NCBI RefSeq assembly: GCF_024166365.1
Contig: NC_064831.1
Location: 53,755,768-53,819,767, forward strand
DNA: 64,000 nucleotides
Source of the DNA: Elephas maximus indicus
Taxonomy: Eukaryota; Chordata; Mammalia; Proboscidea; Elephantidae
Direction: 5' to 3'
Positions 55,192 through 64,000 of this stretch are shown here, piece by piece. Numbering within the stretch: position 1 is the stretch's first letter; the number at the start of each line of letters is the position of its first letter. The position numbers and the translations under genes are program-made. The notes under the pieces were generated by a model. The model was not told the DNA's origin. It did not search any database and was given only the letters and a program-made list of their open reading frames with translations.

Positions 55192-55391
55192 AATAAAAAA
55201 ACCAGACCCACTGCCTACGAGTCGATTTCAACTCATGGTGACCATGTGTGTGCAGAGTGCTCCATACAGCATTTGTGGCTGTGATCTTTTGGAAGCAGAT
55301 TGCCAGGCCTTTCTTCCAACGTGCCTCCAGGTAAGTCAACCACCAACCTTTCCGTTAGCAGCCAAGCACTTAACCGTGAGTGCCACCCAAA
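55192..55391 (-). mobile_element. AfroSINE, GTCCCTGGGT-type, diverged
   Basis: CTACGAGTCGATTTCAACTC ... GTTAGCAGCCAAGCACTTAACC ... GCCACCCAAAG. Confidence 0.82.
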
Positions 55392-56041
55392 GTCACAAAG
55401 AAGGAATGCTAAAGTGGCTGCTGCAAAGGGCAAGGATAGGTTAAAATAATTTCCAAGCAATTTGTATTAAGAAAAAGCTACCTCATCCATTCCTGTCATT
55501 TTGGGAAATACAGGCTGGAGACAGCAGAACAACGTAACTGGGAACATGTAAAACCAAGTAAGCAAGTTTAAAATACACACATGCATGTACACACATGCAC
55601 AGGACCTTAAAGATAAGCTACTTAAGCCAAATCTTTTATGAAACAAGATAACAACAGCAGGTTAGGAGGTCGAGGAAACCCCTTTGTCAAGTGCAGGGCA
55701 ACAGGACTGGAAGGTGCTCGGCTCGCCTGGAAATCATCACTGGACTGAGCAAAGGTGTCACGAGAAAAGAGGTATTGCCCGTGGATTCAGCTGACAGCTC
55801 TGATGGTAGAACTGTCACTCTTGGCCCTTTGCAGACAACAGGCCTTTTCCTAGGAAGGGTGGAGTGATGTCCTAGGAAATGAAAACAGCTCGTGTTTACC
55901 ATGAGAGGCCCTCCCAGTGAGCAGATTGCAAGCCTAGACAGAGTAGGTCTGGCCAGCCACCTTGAATGAAAATGCCCCAGGAAAAGCCAAGAGTTCTCTG
56001 CTAAACTCCATTGCCACTGTCAGTTAAAAGGGAAAGAAATC

Positions 56042-56051
56042 CCTTTTAAGG
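56042..56051 (+). promoter_or_regulatory. CArG box (SRF site) upstream of FBXL22
   Basis: CCTTTTAAGG is a perfect match to the serum response factor consensus CC(A/T)6GG. It lies 265-274 bp before the FBXL22 ATG, and it overlaps the right arm of a 9-bp inverted repeat (56,024-56,032 and 56,041-56,049). SRF drives many striated-muscle genes, so the placement fits the muscle expression of FBXL22. Function is inferred. A one-mismatch CArG-like site, CCATATATGT, lies at 56,218-56,227. Confidence 0.45.
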
Positions 56052-56315
56052 ACATTCTGTAACTTCAATAGGCTGCTTGTCTGCCAGGATTTCAATCCCT
56101 CTGAACATAAGCTGAACCACAGACGGCTGCACGTCTGTCTGCAGGCTGGCTTGCTGTCTTCCCCCTCCTCAGAGCTTCAGCACCAGTTGTTAGCCAAAAA
56201 TAAACACCATTCCTCAACCATATATGTCCACCAGCCCCGAGCTGGGAGGAGGAGCGCAAGGAGGCCAGGTCCCACGGGCCCAGCCCAGCACTTGTGGGCC
56301 GCCGCACGGCTCACC

Positions 56316-56650
56316 ATGCACATAACCCAGCTCAACCACGAGTGCCTGCTGCACCTCTTCTCCTTCCTGGACAAGGACAGCAGGAAGAGCCTCGCCAGGA
56401 CCTGCTCGCAGCTCCAAGAGGTGTTTGAGGACCCAGCGCTCTGGCCCCTGCTGCACTTCCGCTCCCTCACAGAACTCCAGAAGGACAACTTCCTGCTGGG
56501 CCCAGCACTCAGGAGCCTCTCCATCTGCTGGCACTCCAGCCGGGTGCAGGTGTGCAGCATCGAGGACTGGCTCAAGAGCGCCTTCCAAAGGAGCATCTGC
56601 AGCCGCCACGAGAGCCTGGTGAATGACTTCCTCCTCCAGGTGTGCGACAG
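56316..56650 (+). CDS. FBXL22: FBXL22 exon 1 (residues 1-111, F-box)
   Basis: Contains the F-box (residues about 1-45: [34 protein letters not shown]) and a following segment with [18 protein letters not shown]. It ends with two bases of Arg112 before GTAGGC. Without splicing the frame would stop at the TAG inside the donor (56,652-56,654). Any 5' UTR start is not defined by the sequence. Confidence 0.95.
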
Positions 56651-59514
56651 GTAGGCTGCCTGCCTGCAGCTGGGCGGGCTCTTTGGCTTCCAGAGCTCTG
56701 GGAGACTCCTGAGGGCCAAGGAAGCGCAACCGAGCAGACCAAGATGGCTCCACCTGGGCACCTCAGATTAGGCCCAAGTCAGATGCCCCAGGCCCCGTCC
56801 AGGGTGTAGTCCCCAGGAGGGGATAAGATCACAGGGAAACCATTGCTAATCCTCCAGCCTTGCAGGTCCTGGACCTGCTTCTGCTGCAGAAAGAACAGGC
56901 TTCAGCTCTTCCTGTCCTTGGACAGATGTCCTCCCTGGCAGCCACCCGGTGCAGGGCGGGTACAGCTGGACCTGGGTTCTCAAGGTCACGGCCTAGGAAG
57001 GCCAGACGCAGCAGTCACCCCTCCACTCTCCCCCTGGGAAGCTGACCTCAGGCCAGCAAAATCCTGCTGCCGAAGGGGAGCAAGGCTTACCAATCTTCAC
57101 AGTAGTTCTAGGGGAGGGTGTCAGAGCCTAAATTTGAAATCTTAGCCTAATTTTCAAGTGAGCAAACAGAGGCTCCGAGAAGTGGTGCAGTTTGCCCCCA
57201 GTCTCAGGTTACCTGATGGTTTGCTACAGTAGGTGAAGGCCCTTCCCTCCCTGCCACCTCTCGGTAATACCTAGCACTCCCTACTCTGACTTCTGGGCCT
57301 TGCTGTCTTTAGCTGCCAAGGAGTCAGCCCTCAATTCCAGGCGACTGCGGAATGAAACGCTGCCCGGCCCTGCACCACTCCCATGACTGGTTGTAGATCA
57401 GACCGTTGTGATCCATAGGGTTTTCATTGGCTGATTTTCAGAAGATCACCAGGCCTTTCTTCCTAGTCTTAGTCTGGAAGCTCCGCTGAAACCTGTCCAT
57501 CATCATAGCAATACCAAGCCTTCACTGACAGACAGGTGGTGGCTGCACCTGAGGTATGCTGGCTGGGAATTCAGGTCTCCCATATGGAAGGCAAGAGTTC
57601 TGCTATCAAAATGGCTTGGTCGATTGCTCCCACTTTACAGAGAGGAAGTGGCCCAGCAAGGTCCAAACATTTGTTATGAGTCAGAGAGCCAAGATGTCAC
57701 CACTGGCCCCACGCCATGGTCCTTGGTGGGCAAGGGTTTCTGATGACAAGCTGAGGGGACAGGAGAGCTAAGCGACAGCTGCACAGGCAAGTCATTTGCG
57801 CTCTCTGGACCAGCCTCCTCGTTTACAAAACTGGAGGTGCAGGGGGCTGATGTGACAGCAGAGGGGAAGGCAGGTGAACCTGGGGGTATGGAATGGAGCA
57901 GATGTGGGGAGTAGCTGCTGTGGCTGGAGCAGACACGCTGGAGAGCTTCCTGGGCAAGCCACCTGTGTGTCTGACACACACTTCAGGGCCTGGTCCTCGC
58001 TGCCTCTGGTTCCTTTTTCCAGGCTGGCATCCATGTGGGGGTGCAGTAACTGCCCCTGGTTAACTGAGCTGAAACCAGGGCTCTAGAACCCAGAGCCGCT
58101 ACTCAGAGGCATGTCCTGCATCTCAAGGGTAAGGATGGGTCTGCCACTAAGCACCCACCCACCCCCACCCCAGGCCAAGGAAATCCCTTATCCCACCCAA
58201 GTCCTGCCAGGGATATTCAGGGATCTCAGCTTGAGGCTAGATTGGGGCAGTCACCACAAATGCCACCCTCCCCTAACCCCCAAAGACAACAAGTCCAGAG
58301 AACCAAAGAAACAACAGTGGTCACTCCAGGAAACAGCATCCCCTCGGTCCACAGCAGCCTCTGGGCCTCTCTGGGTGGCCTCTCACTGGGGACTCTTGGG
58401 CCTAAGGGCCAAGAACCACACAAGGTCAGTCTCTGTGCTTGATGCAGATTAAGCTGTGGTGGGTGGCAGATGGCAGGGAAAACAGGCTAGAAAGCCCTGG
58501 TTCAAATCCTGGCTGCATCATTGCCAGCAAGTGCCTTAAACTTGCTCAGCCTGTTTGTGCAGGTATAAACGGGTCCAAGGCTGTTAGGTGGGTTTAATGC
58601 AGGGCTTGGAACTGGTTCTTTCCAGCAGCCATGGCCAAAGAAGCAGCACTGAAACAGACCCAGATTTTTAGAATTGGGGTGAACCTAAAGCATAATTGCA
58701 GTGGGAAAAACGACGGGTGGAAGCCCTGCTAGAAACTTAATCTCCCTCTTAGAAAACAAGGGCAGCGTATGCGCTGCATAGCAACCAAATCTCTTGCCCG
58801 TGGGACTGCCAGCGGAGCCCGAACTGTGGCGCCCACTTAAAGGTGGCAGTCCATCCTGCAGCACTGAACGTGTGTCGCTCTCTGCGGTCCTGCCAGTGTC
58901 ACGCCTCAGGCTCCTGAAAGGGCTCACCACGCCTCTTCCAAGTCTCCCATTCCAGGGCTTTGACCTGTAATTTTTTCCATCCCGCATCACTCGAATTATA
59001 AAAATTGGAGTCTGTTGTGGTTTCGCTTCGTCGACCATGACCGAACTGGTTCAAAGTCTGGTTTAATGAGCCGCTGAGTCCCAGGAAGGGGCCAGGAGCG
59101 GCGGGCCTTAGGCGGAGCAGAGGACGCCCTCCTCGGCCTCTGCCCCGGTCACCTCGCTCTTCCCACAGGTGCCCCAACCTGGCGTCCGTCACGCTGTCGG
59201 GCTGCGGCCACGTCACCGACGACTGCCTGGCGCGCCTGCTGTGCTGCTGCCCGCGCCTGCGCGCGCTGCGCCTGGAGAACTGCGCGCGCGTCACCAACCG
59301 CACGCTGGCGGCCGTGGCGGCGCACGGGCGCGCGCTGCAGACTCTGCACGTGGACTTCTGCCGCAACGTGAGCGCGGCCGGCCTGCGCCGTCTCCGCGCC
59401 GCGTGCCCGCGCCTGGTGCTGCGCGCCGAGCACAGCGCCGCCATGATCCCGGACCAGCCCCCGCGCGGCGCGCTCGCGCCGGGCACGGCCTTCCGCAAGC
59501 TGCTGCCGCGCTAG
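56316..59514 (+). CDS. FBXL22: FBXL22, F-box and leucine-rich repeat protein 22 (2 exons, 226 aa)
   Basis: Two exons (56,316-56,650 and 59,169-59,514) join in phase to 226 codons plus TAG, close to the roughly 229 residues I remember for human. The N-terminal F-box ([19 protein letters not shown], to about residue 45) binds SKP1 in an SCF ubiquitin ligase. Exon 2 encodes short leucine-rich repeats (LxxLxLxxC pattern) that should recognise the substrate. FBXL22 is known as a heart- and skeletal-muscle-enriched protein of the sarcomeric Z-disc that promotes turnover of alpha-actinin-2 and filamin C. The ATG at 56,316 is chosen because it matches the family start and has CTCACC before it. The reading frame is open upstream to an ATG at 56,151, without family support for that extension. 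Confidence 0.95.
57335..57550. repeat. Unclassified dispersed repeat
   Basis: GTGATCCATAGGGTTTTCATTGG ... GATCACCAGGCCTTTCTTCC ... CTCCGCTGAAACCTGTCC are blocks I associate with a repeated element in afrotherian DNA; family unknown to me. Confidence 0.4.
58485..58610. mobile_element. MIR fragment
   Basis: CTGGTTCAAATCCTGGCTGCATC then CTTGCTCAGCCTG. Confidence 0.65.
59169..59514 (+). CDS. FBXL22: FBXL22 exon 2 (residues 112-226, leucine-rich repeats)
   Basis: The acceptor TTCCCACAG is followed by the base that completes Arg112. About three LRR units follow: [54 protein letters not shown]. The tail is [11 protein letters not shown], then TAG. The exon is extremely GC- and CpG-rich, with runs of Arg/Ala codons ending in G or C, unlike exon 1. 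That looks like a GC-biased or CpG-island exon, not a foreign one. Confidence 0.95.
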
Positions 59515-59609
59515 GTCGCTGGGAGCACGGCCGCCGAGGCGCGGGCGGAGGGAGCTGTCAGGTCGTCCCGGCTTCGAGCCTCAGCCCCTCCACTTCACAG
59601 AGGAGTCGC

Positions 59610-59740
59610 TGCATCTTCGCAGCCTCAGTTTCCCCGGCTGCAAAATGGGGAAAATAATGTCTACCTCACATTAGGGTTTTATACATGGGATGTGTATGGG
59701 AGATTAAATGAACGGATGCACGGGAAGCAGTCTGTGGTTC
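59610..59740. mobile_element. MIR fragment in FBXL22 3' flank
   Basis: CCTCAGTTTCCCCGGCTGCAAAATGGGG then GGAGATTAAATGAACGG. Confidence 0.75.
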
Positions 59741-60344
59741 TCCCTAAACGCCAGCTCCTTTCCGTCTGCCCGCCGGGGCCTCTCTCCCGCCGCACCACGG
59801 CAGCAGCAGGAGGCGCCTACACCGTCCTGGCGGATTCCGGCTGCCGTCGGAGGCTAAACTGAACCCGGGCGTGACTACTCGCTGGTCGCATGCGGCGCGG
59901 GACTTACTTACCCGGGGCGGGGTTGGGGGCTTCGGGACCCCGGCGGGGCTGCCGGGGCGCGGAGAGCTAGGCCCAGCCGCTCCCTGAGTTCCCCGGCTGC
60001 CCTCGCTGCCATGTGAACAGAGAGAGCCTTGGTTAAGTCCTTTGATTATGGGACCATTGTAGGCTGAGGCAGAGCTAGATTTTCATCTGCTGAACGTGGG
60101 CACGCGCGGACTTTAGCCACTGGTAACCCACATCTAGCCACCAAAGTCGAGGCTCCTAGTCAGTGCCGGGGCCACCCATTACAGCGGTCCTGGTCCGGGG
60201 AACCTGGGGCAAACCTCGGGTAAGTCAAGTCAGGGAAGCAGGAAGCGGTGGGCGAAGCTCACACCCTCAGCCCCAGCCATTGTCAGCTGCTGAGTCCCTT
60301 CCCTGTGGAAGGGGGATCTTGATCCCTACTCACGGCCTCCTTCG

Positions 60345-60715
60345 TTCGTCAGACAAATATTTGGGATACAACAGAAGAAATACAAGTTCTCTTCTCATGG
60401 AGCCTACGTTCTAGTGGGGAAGAGACGATAAAGAATTGGAATATAAGGTTATAAGTACGGGGGGGGTGCAGGGTAAGAAGGGATGGAGGGTTGGGGAAGG
60501 GGTTAACCGACGTAAGCCTCACTGAGAAGGTAAGGCTTGAGCAAAGGCGAGAAGAAACAGGGAGCCAAGAGCCATCTGGGAGGCGAATGCTCCAGTCTGG
60601 CAGGACAGCCTGGGCAAAGGCCCTGGAGTGGAAACATGGCTGGTGTGTTAGGGGTCAGTGTGGCTGGACCAGAGCAGGTGAGGGGAGACAGTAGGAAAGA
60701 TCAGAGATGTAAGGG
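60345..60715. mobile_element. L2-like fragment
   Basis: CATGGAGCCTACGTTCTAGTGGGG ... GGCAAAGGCCCTGGAGTGG, typical of L2 3' regions. Confidence 0.65.
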
Positions 60716-61767
60716 GTGAGGGTGGCCTTTGTGTGAATGAAAGCACCCCAGAGGTCCCCCACCCCAGCCCCAGCAGGTGCCAGGCCCCAAGCAGAGATGA
60801 TAGCCGGGTGAAGTCTCAGGTGCTGAGAAGACCTGGGCGGGCAAGCAGCACCTGACCCCTCTGGGGACTGCTGAAGGGCTCAGTTGCTGCCCCATGGCCC
60901 CTGGCTGGGCCAGCATTTACCCAATAACAGGGTAGTGGCACTGAGCCCCAGCATAACCCCTGTGCAGGGGCCAGCATCCCTCCCACCACCAGCTGCAAAG
61001 GAGCAGGACACCCCACTCCTGGCCTGTGAGGCCCAGGCTTCCTCCCGGTGATTTTCCAGTTTACCCACCATCACTCTGGACTCTGGAGAGATGTCCCACA
61101 GGGACTTTATTTTTCTCCCACTGGTGCTAACAATGCTGAAAGAAAGCCCAGGCGTTCAGGGGGTTAAATGTTGAAAACAGAACCACTTAAACCCCAGGGC
61201 TTTGCTTTCATCATCTCCCACGAGCCCCAGCGCACAGCAGGCCCTGCTTGCCCAAGTGGGAGATTTAGCCTGGGGAACAAGAGGATCCTGGGCTTCCAGC
61301 CCTAATGCATCCCGGCTTCCATTCCCTTCCCCTCACCTTCTAGCCCCATGAGGTCAGGTCATTGCTCTCCAAACCTCAGCTTTACCTGCGTTGGGGATAG
61401 CGAGAAAACTTGACTTGCAGTGTTCTTGTGAAAATTATGAGATTGTAAAGCAGGGTCACTGTGGGTTCAGCTCCAGTGGGATGACCTGTATTCCCGACGG
61501 CCCCCTTTTCCACAGAAGCTCTTTTATAAATGAGGGTTAAGTTCTCTCAGATGCCTAGTAACCCCTCACATGCCAGAACTAGCAACTGCTGAACGAAAGC
61601 TGGGCTGAGGCTTCATCTAACGTTGTTTCTAGGGAAAATACATTCTGAGCTCTAATTCGGCTGTGGATGCATCTGGCCAGCCCCCTGCCCCATCCTGAGC
61701 TTTGCGTCCCTGAGCCAAGGGCCAGGGGAGGTGCTCCCAGGAGGCAGGCACTGTGCTGAGCACGCCA

Positions 61768-61930
61768 CAGAACAAACCAGCCCTGACTCATGGCGACCCT
61801 GCATGTTATTAACTGAGCTCCATGTGTTTTTTTTGGCTGGAATCTTTACTGAAGCAGACTGCCAGGACTTTATTCCTAGGCACTGCTGGGTGGGTTAGCA
61901 GCTGAGCATAAACTGTGCCACCTAGGGACC
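61768..61930 (-). mobile_element. AfroSINE, diverged
   Basis: CCCTGACTCATGGCGACCC ... TCTTTACTGAAGCAGACTGCC ... GCCACCTAGGGAC. Confidence 0.75.
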
Positions 61931-62019
61931 TACTTGACAGAATACAGTGCCCTATTTGATCTTAAAAACAACTTTCAAAGTCTTCTTCGAAAGTTTTGCA
62001 TAAATCAGAGGGTACTGAG

Positions 62020-62560
62020 TGCTTGATTAATCCACTGACTCGTTCAGCATAGACATTTACTGGGTGTTGGCCATAGGCTGGGCCAGACCCTGCCTCAAGG
62101 GACCCCCACTCTAGTTCTAGAGAAGACACGCCACCGGGGTTGAGGGGTGTCCTTGACTTATCTCCCAGCTCTGCCATCCACAGCTTCTGACAAGTTCTGA
62201 CCTCTGAGCCTGATTATCTGTCAAGTGTGACACCGTGGTGAGGAGATTATGTTCACATGTGCAGGGCTGGGAAGGTAGGGGCAGGGGAAGATAGCCTCAG
62301 CTCGATGGGGGGCCAGAAAAGCCAAGTGCCTGGCGGAGCCCACAAGGCTCAGGCATTGGGAAGCGACAATCTGGTCTGTCGTGTGTAATCCAGGATGACA
62401 TGGATGACAGCTGTCAAGCTGAGCCTGGAAGACCGAACCAAGCTCCCCGAGGTATGGAGGGCATTCCTATCCAGGTAAGGTTCCAGCAAAGGCAAGCGTC
62501 AGGCAAGCCCAAGACGCAAGCAGAGAAGGGCGAGCCGGGGGAGATGGGAGCCTGACTGGG
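62020..62560. mobile_element. L2/MIR3-like fragments
   Basis: ACATTTACTGGGTGTTGGCC ... GGGACCCCCACTCTAGTTC, and CATTCCTATCCAGGTAAGG ... CCAGCAAAGGCAAGC. Confidence 0.5.
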
Positions 62561-63261
62561 GCCCAGAGCTTGGGGGTTAGCTATGCCATCGCAGCCTCTA
62601 TTAGAATAGATTACAAACTTTTGCACCTTCTAGAATGCTGTTTTCAATTTCAGTTTTGACTAGGGTGGCCAAAGGTTGCAATAAAGAAAACGAGGGATAA
62701 GCTGCACACCCTCTGCCCTGGGGCAGGGCAGCGCCCCCTGGCAGAAGCTGGCCCCAGCCACCACACTGGGCTGGCTGGCTGCACAGGAGCCTCCATGCTT
62801 GCAGAAGGACTGTGGCCACATGCTCTCAGATCGGGGACTCCAGATGGGGGAGCTGGTGCTCTGAGGCCTGCCTCGTGGGCACACACAAGCCCATGTTTGC
62901 CCAGGCTGAAGGTCTAGAGGTGAGCTGACAGGAAGCTGCAGCCTGGCTGCCTGTGATCCAGTGTGTCCCCCATCCTGGCCTCAGACACCTGGTCTGTAAA
63001 GGGAGAGGCCATCTAAGCCCTCAGAGGCTGGCTTCCAGCTCTAGGATTCAATGCCCAGGGCTTACGTTTTGCTAAAAACCAAGCTCATCAAGTGGGCTCC
63101 ATCTGGCCTGAGCAGCAGGGCTGGGCACAAGCCCCTTGAAGGACCTTTGGGGAAATCTCACCTTAAAGGCTGGGAATCAGAGTTGTCTCCAGACTGCTTA
63201 TGGATCCTAAAAACTGCAATTACTTGTTAGCTGAGTCAGCCAGCAAACAGTGCCCAAGCCT

Positions 63262-63440
63262 CTGTTGTTGTTTGCCGTAGACCCCTGTAAGACAGAGGCA
63301 AACTGCCCCATAGGGGTTCCTAGGCTGTCATCTTTATGCAAGTGGATCACCAGGTCATTCTCTGCACAGCGACTGGTGGGTTCGAACTGCTGGCCTTTTA
63401 GTTAGCAGCGGAGCACTTAACCATTGTACCACCACGGTGC
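63262..63440 (-). mobile_element. AfroSINE, diverged
   Basis: CAAACTGCCCCATAGGGG ... GGGTTCGAACTGCTGGCC ... GTACCACCACGGTGC. Confidence 0.82.
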
Positions 63441-64000
63441 TTAGCCTTAACAGAGGCTGAAAAGTGAACCAAGGAAAGCAAACACCTGCACCAGGCCCAT
63501 TTCAGCTCCTCAGATCAGGGGCTTAAGCCTCCTCCCCTCCCCCAGAGCTTCCAACAGTCCAGAAGATGAACAGACAGATTTCCAGTAAAGAACTGGCATC
63601 TGTTACAAAACCGAGGTGTCTGTGCAGCTTCTGTGCCCAGGGTCAGACCTCCTGAGAAGCCGTCCGTTAGGCTTGACCCTCAAGGCCTGGAGCCCTAAGG
63701 GAGGGTCTGCTGGGGCTGCTCCGGCCCCCTCAGTCCACACAATCTGACGGCAAAGGTCAGAAGCTCACCTTATTGTGAATGAAACTGAGCTGGGACTGCA
63801 GTGTATCCTTCAGCTCTGCACACCCTCAGCCTGGCCCAGCAGGAGGGGAGTCACTTTTCACCAGGAACCACCCAGAAGGCCCCAAGAGGCTTCTCCTGGC
63901 CTTGTCCAGGTTCTCAGCAGCACACCCATGCCCTCTCTTCTCAGAGGAATTCCCTCCTGCCTTCCCACCAGAGAGCGAGGGCTGCAAGCCCAGCGTCCTT

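Larger units (their letters stand above)
50541..56023. other. USP3-FBXL22 interval
   Basis: Contains an AfroSINE (51,158-51,361), a MER5A-type element (51,765-51,945) and a reverse SINE (55,192-55,391). If USP3 uses the distal poly(A) signal, part of this is its 3' UTR. Short open frames here lack any recognisable domain. Nothing named in 51,950-55,190 apart from the candidate poly(A) signals. Confidence 0.7.
56651..59168 (+). other. FBXL22: FBXL22 intron 1
   Basis: GT-AG intron of 2.5 kb. It contains an unclassified repeat-like segment (57,335-57,550) and a MIR (58,485-58,610). No other feature recognised. Confidence 0.85.
59160..60010. promoter_or_regulatory. CpG-rich segment over FBXL22 exon 2 and downstream
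   Basis: CpG dinucleotides are dense from about 59,160 to 59,560 and again at about 59,760-60,010, with many GCGC runs, while flanking DNA is CpG-poor. It qualifies by eye as a CpG island at the 3' end of a gene. No promoter is identified. Confidence 0.5.
59515..64000. other. Intergenic DNA downstream of FBXL22
   Basis: GC-richer than the USP3 introns. It contains the FBXL22 3' UTR of unknown end (an ATTAAA lies at 59,703 inside a MIR), L2-like pieces and two reverse SINE fragments. No coding exon is recognised; the HERC1 3' end expected from human gene order is not seen. Confidence 0.7.

Noticed and set aside
56177..56761. Minus-strand frames of 179-194 codons across FBXL22 exon 1
   Set aside because: Antisense shadows of the real exon; no domain.
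58899..59498. 199-codon minus-strand frame across FBXL22 exon 2
   Set aside because: Shadow of a very GC-rich coding exon, in which stop codons are rare on the antisense strand.
59515..64000. Search for the 3' end of HERC1 on the minus strand
   Set aside because: Expected from human order, but no HERC1-like coding segment was found; it most likely lies beyond the window.

Overview
This is vertebrate nuclear DNA: long introns, GT-AG splice sites and about half recognisable dispersed repeats. Roughly thirty copies of a tRNA-derived SINE that I recognise as AfroSINE, plus 3' ends of an RTE-type LINE (RTE1_LA-like) whose tail resembles the SINE tail, place it in an afrotherian mammal, most likely an elephant or close relative. 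The species call rests on repeat type, not on a search.

Two protein-coding genes are present, both on the + strand. (1) USP3 (ubiquitin-specific protease 3, a nuclear histone H2A/H2B deubiquitinase): twelve exons, which I number 4-15, run from 12,700 to the stop at 49,896 and encode residues 96-520 with every phase joining cleanly. The exons for the N-terminal ZnF-UBP domain lie before the window, so bases 1-12,699 are intron 3. (2) FBXL22 (a small F-box/leucine-rich-repeat protein, SCF substrate receptor of striated muscle): two exons, 56,316-56,650 and 59,169-59,514, giving 226 residues. The order USP3 then FBXL22 on one strand is the arrangement I know from human 15q22; HERC1, the expected next gene, is not reached.

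Region by region. 1-12.7 kb: intron with a foldback repeat, SINEs, RTE ends, an LTR, and a decayed hAT transposase. 12.7-34.9 kb: exons 4-11, with LTRs, old L1, MER5A-type and other hAT remnants, nested retroelements and a TA-flanked terminal-inverted-repeat element. 34.9-46.5 kb: intron 11, the largest, with an L1 ORF2 remnant, a SINE-in-SINE, and three minisatellites (41 bp, 29 bp and about 68 bp units). 46.5-49.9 kb: exons 12-15, with a fourth minisatellite (25 bp) in intron 14. 50-56 kb: USP3 3' UTR and intergenic DNA, with a perfect CArG box about 270 bp before the FBXL22 start. 56.3-59.5 kb: FBXL22, whose second exon is very GC- and CpG-rich. 59.5-64 kb: intergenic with MIR/L2 and SINE fragments.

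No bacterial-type system, CRISPR array, rRNA or functional tRNA gene is seen. The longest open reading frames (over 400 codons on both strands near 42.6-44.1 kb) come from a 29-bp minisatellite and are not genes.
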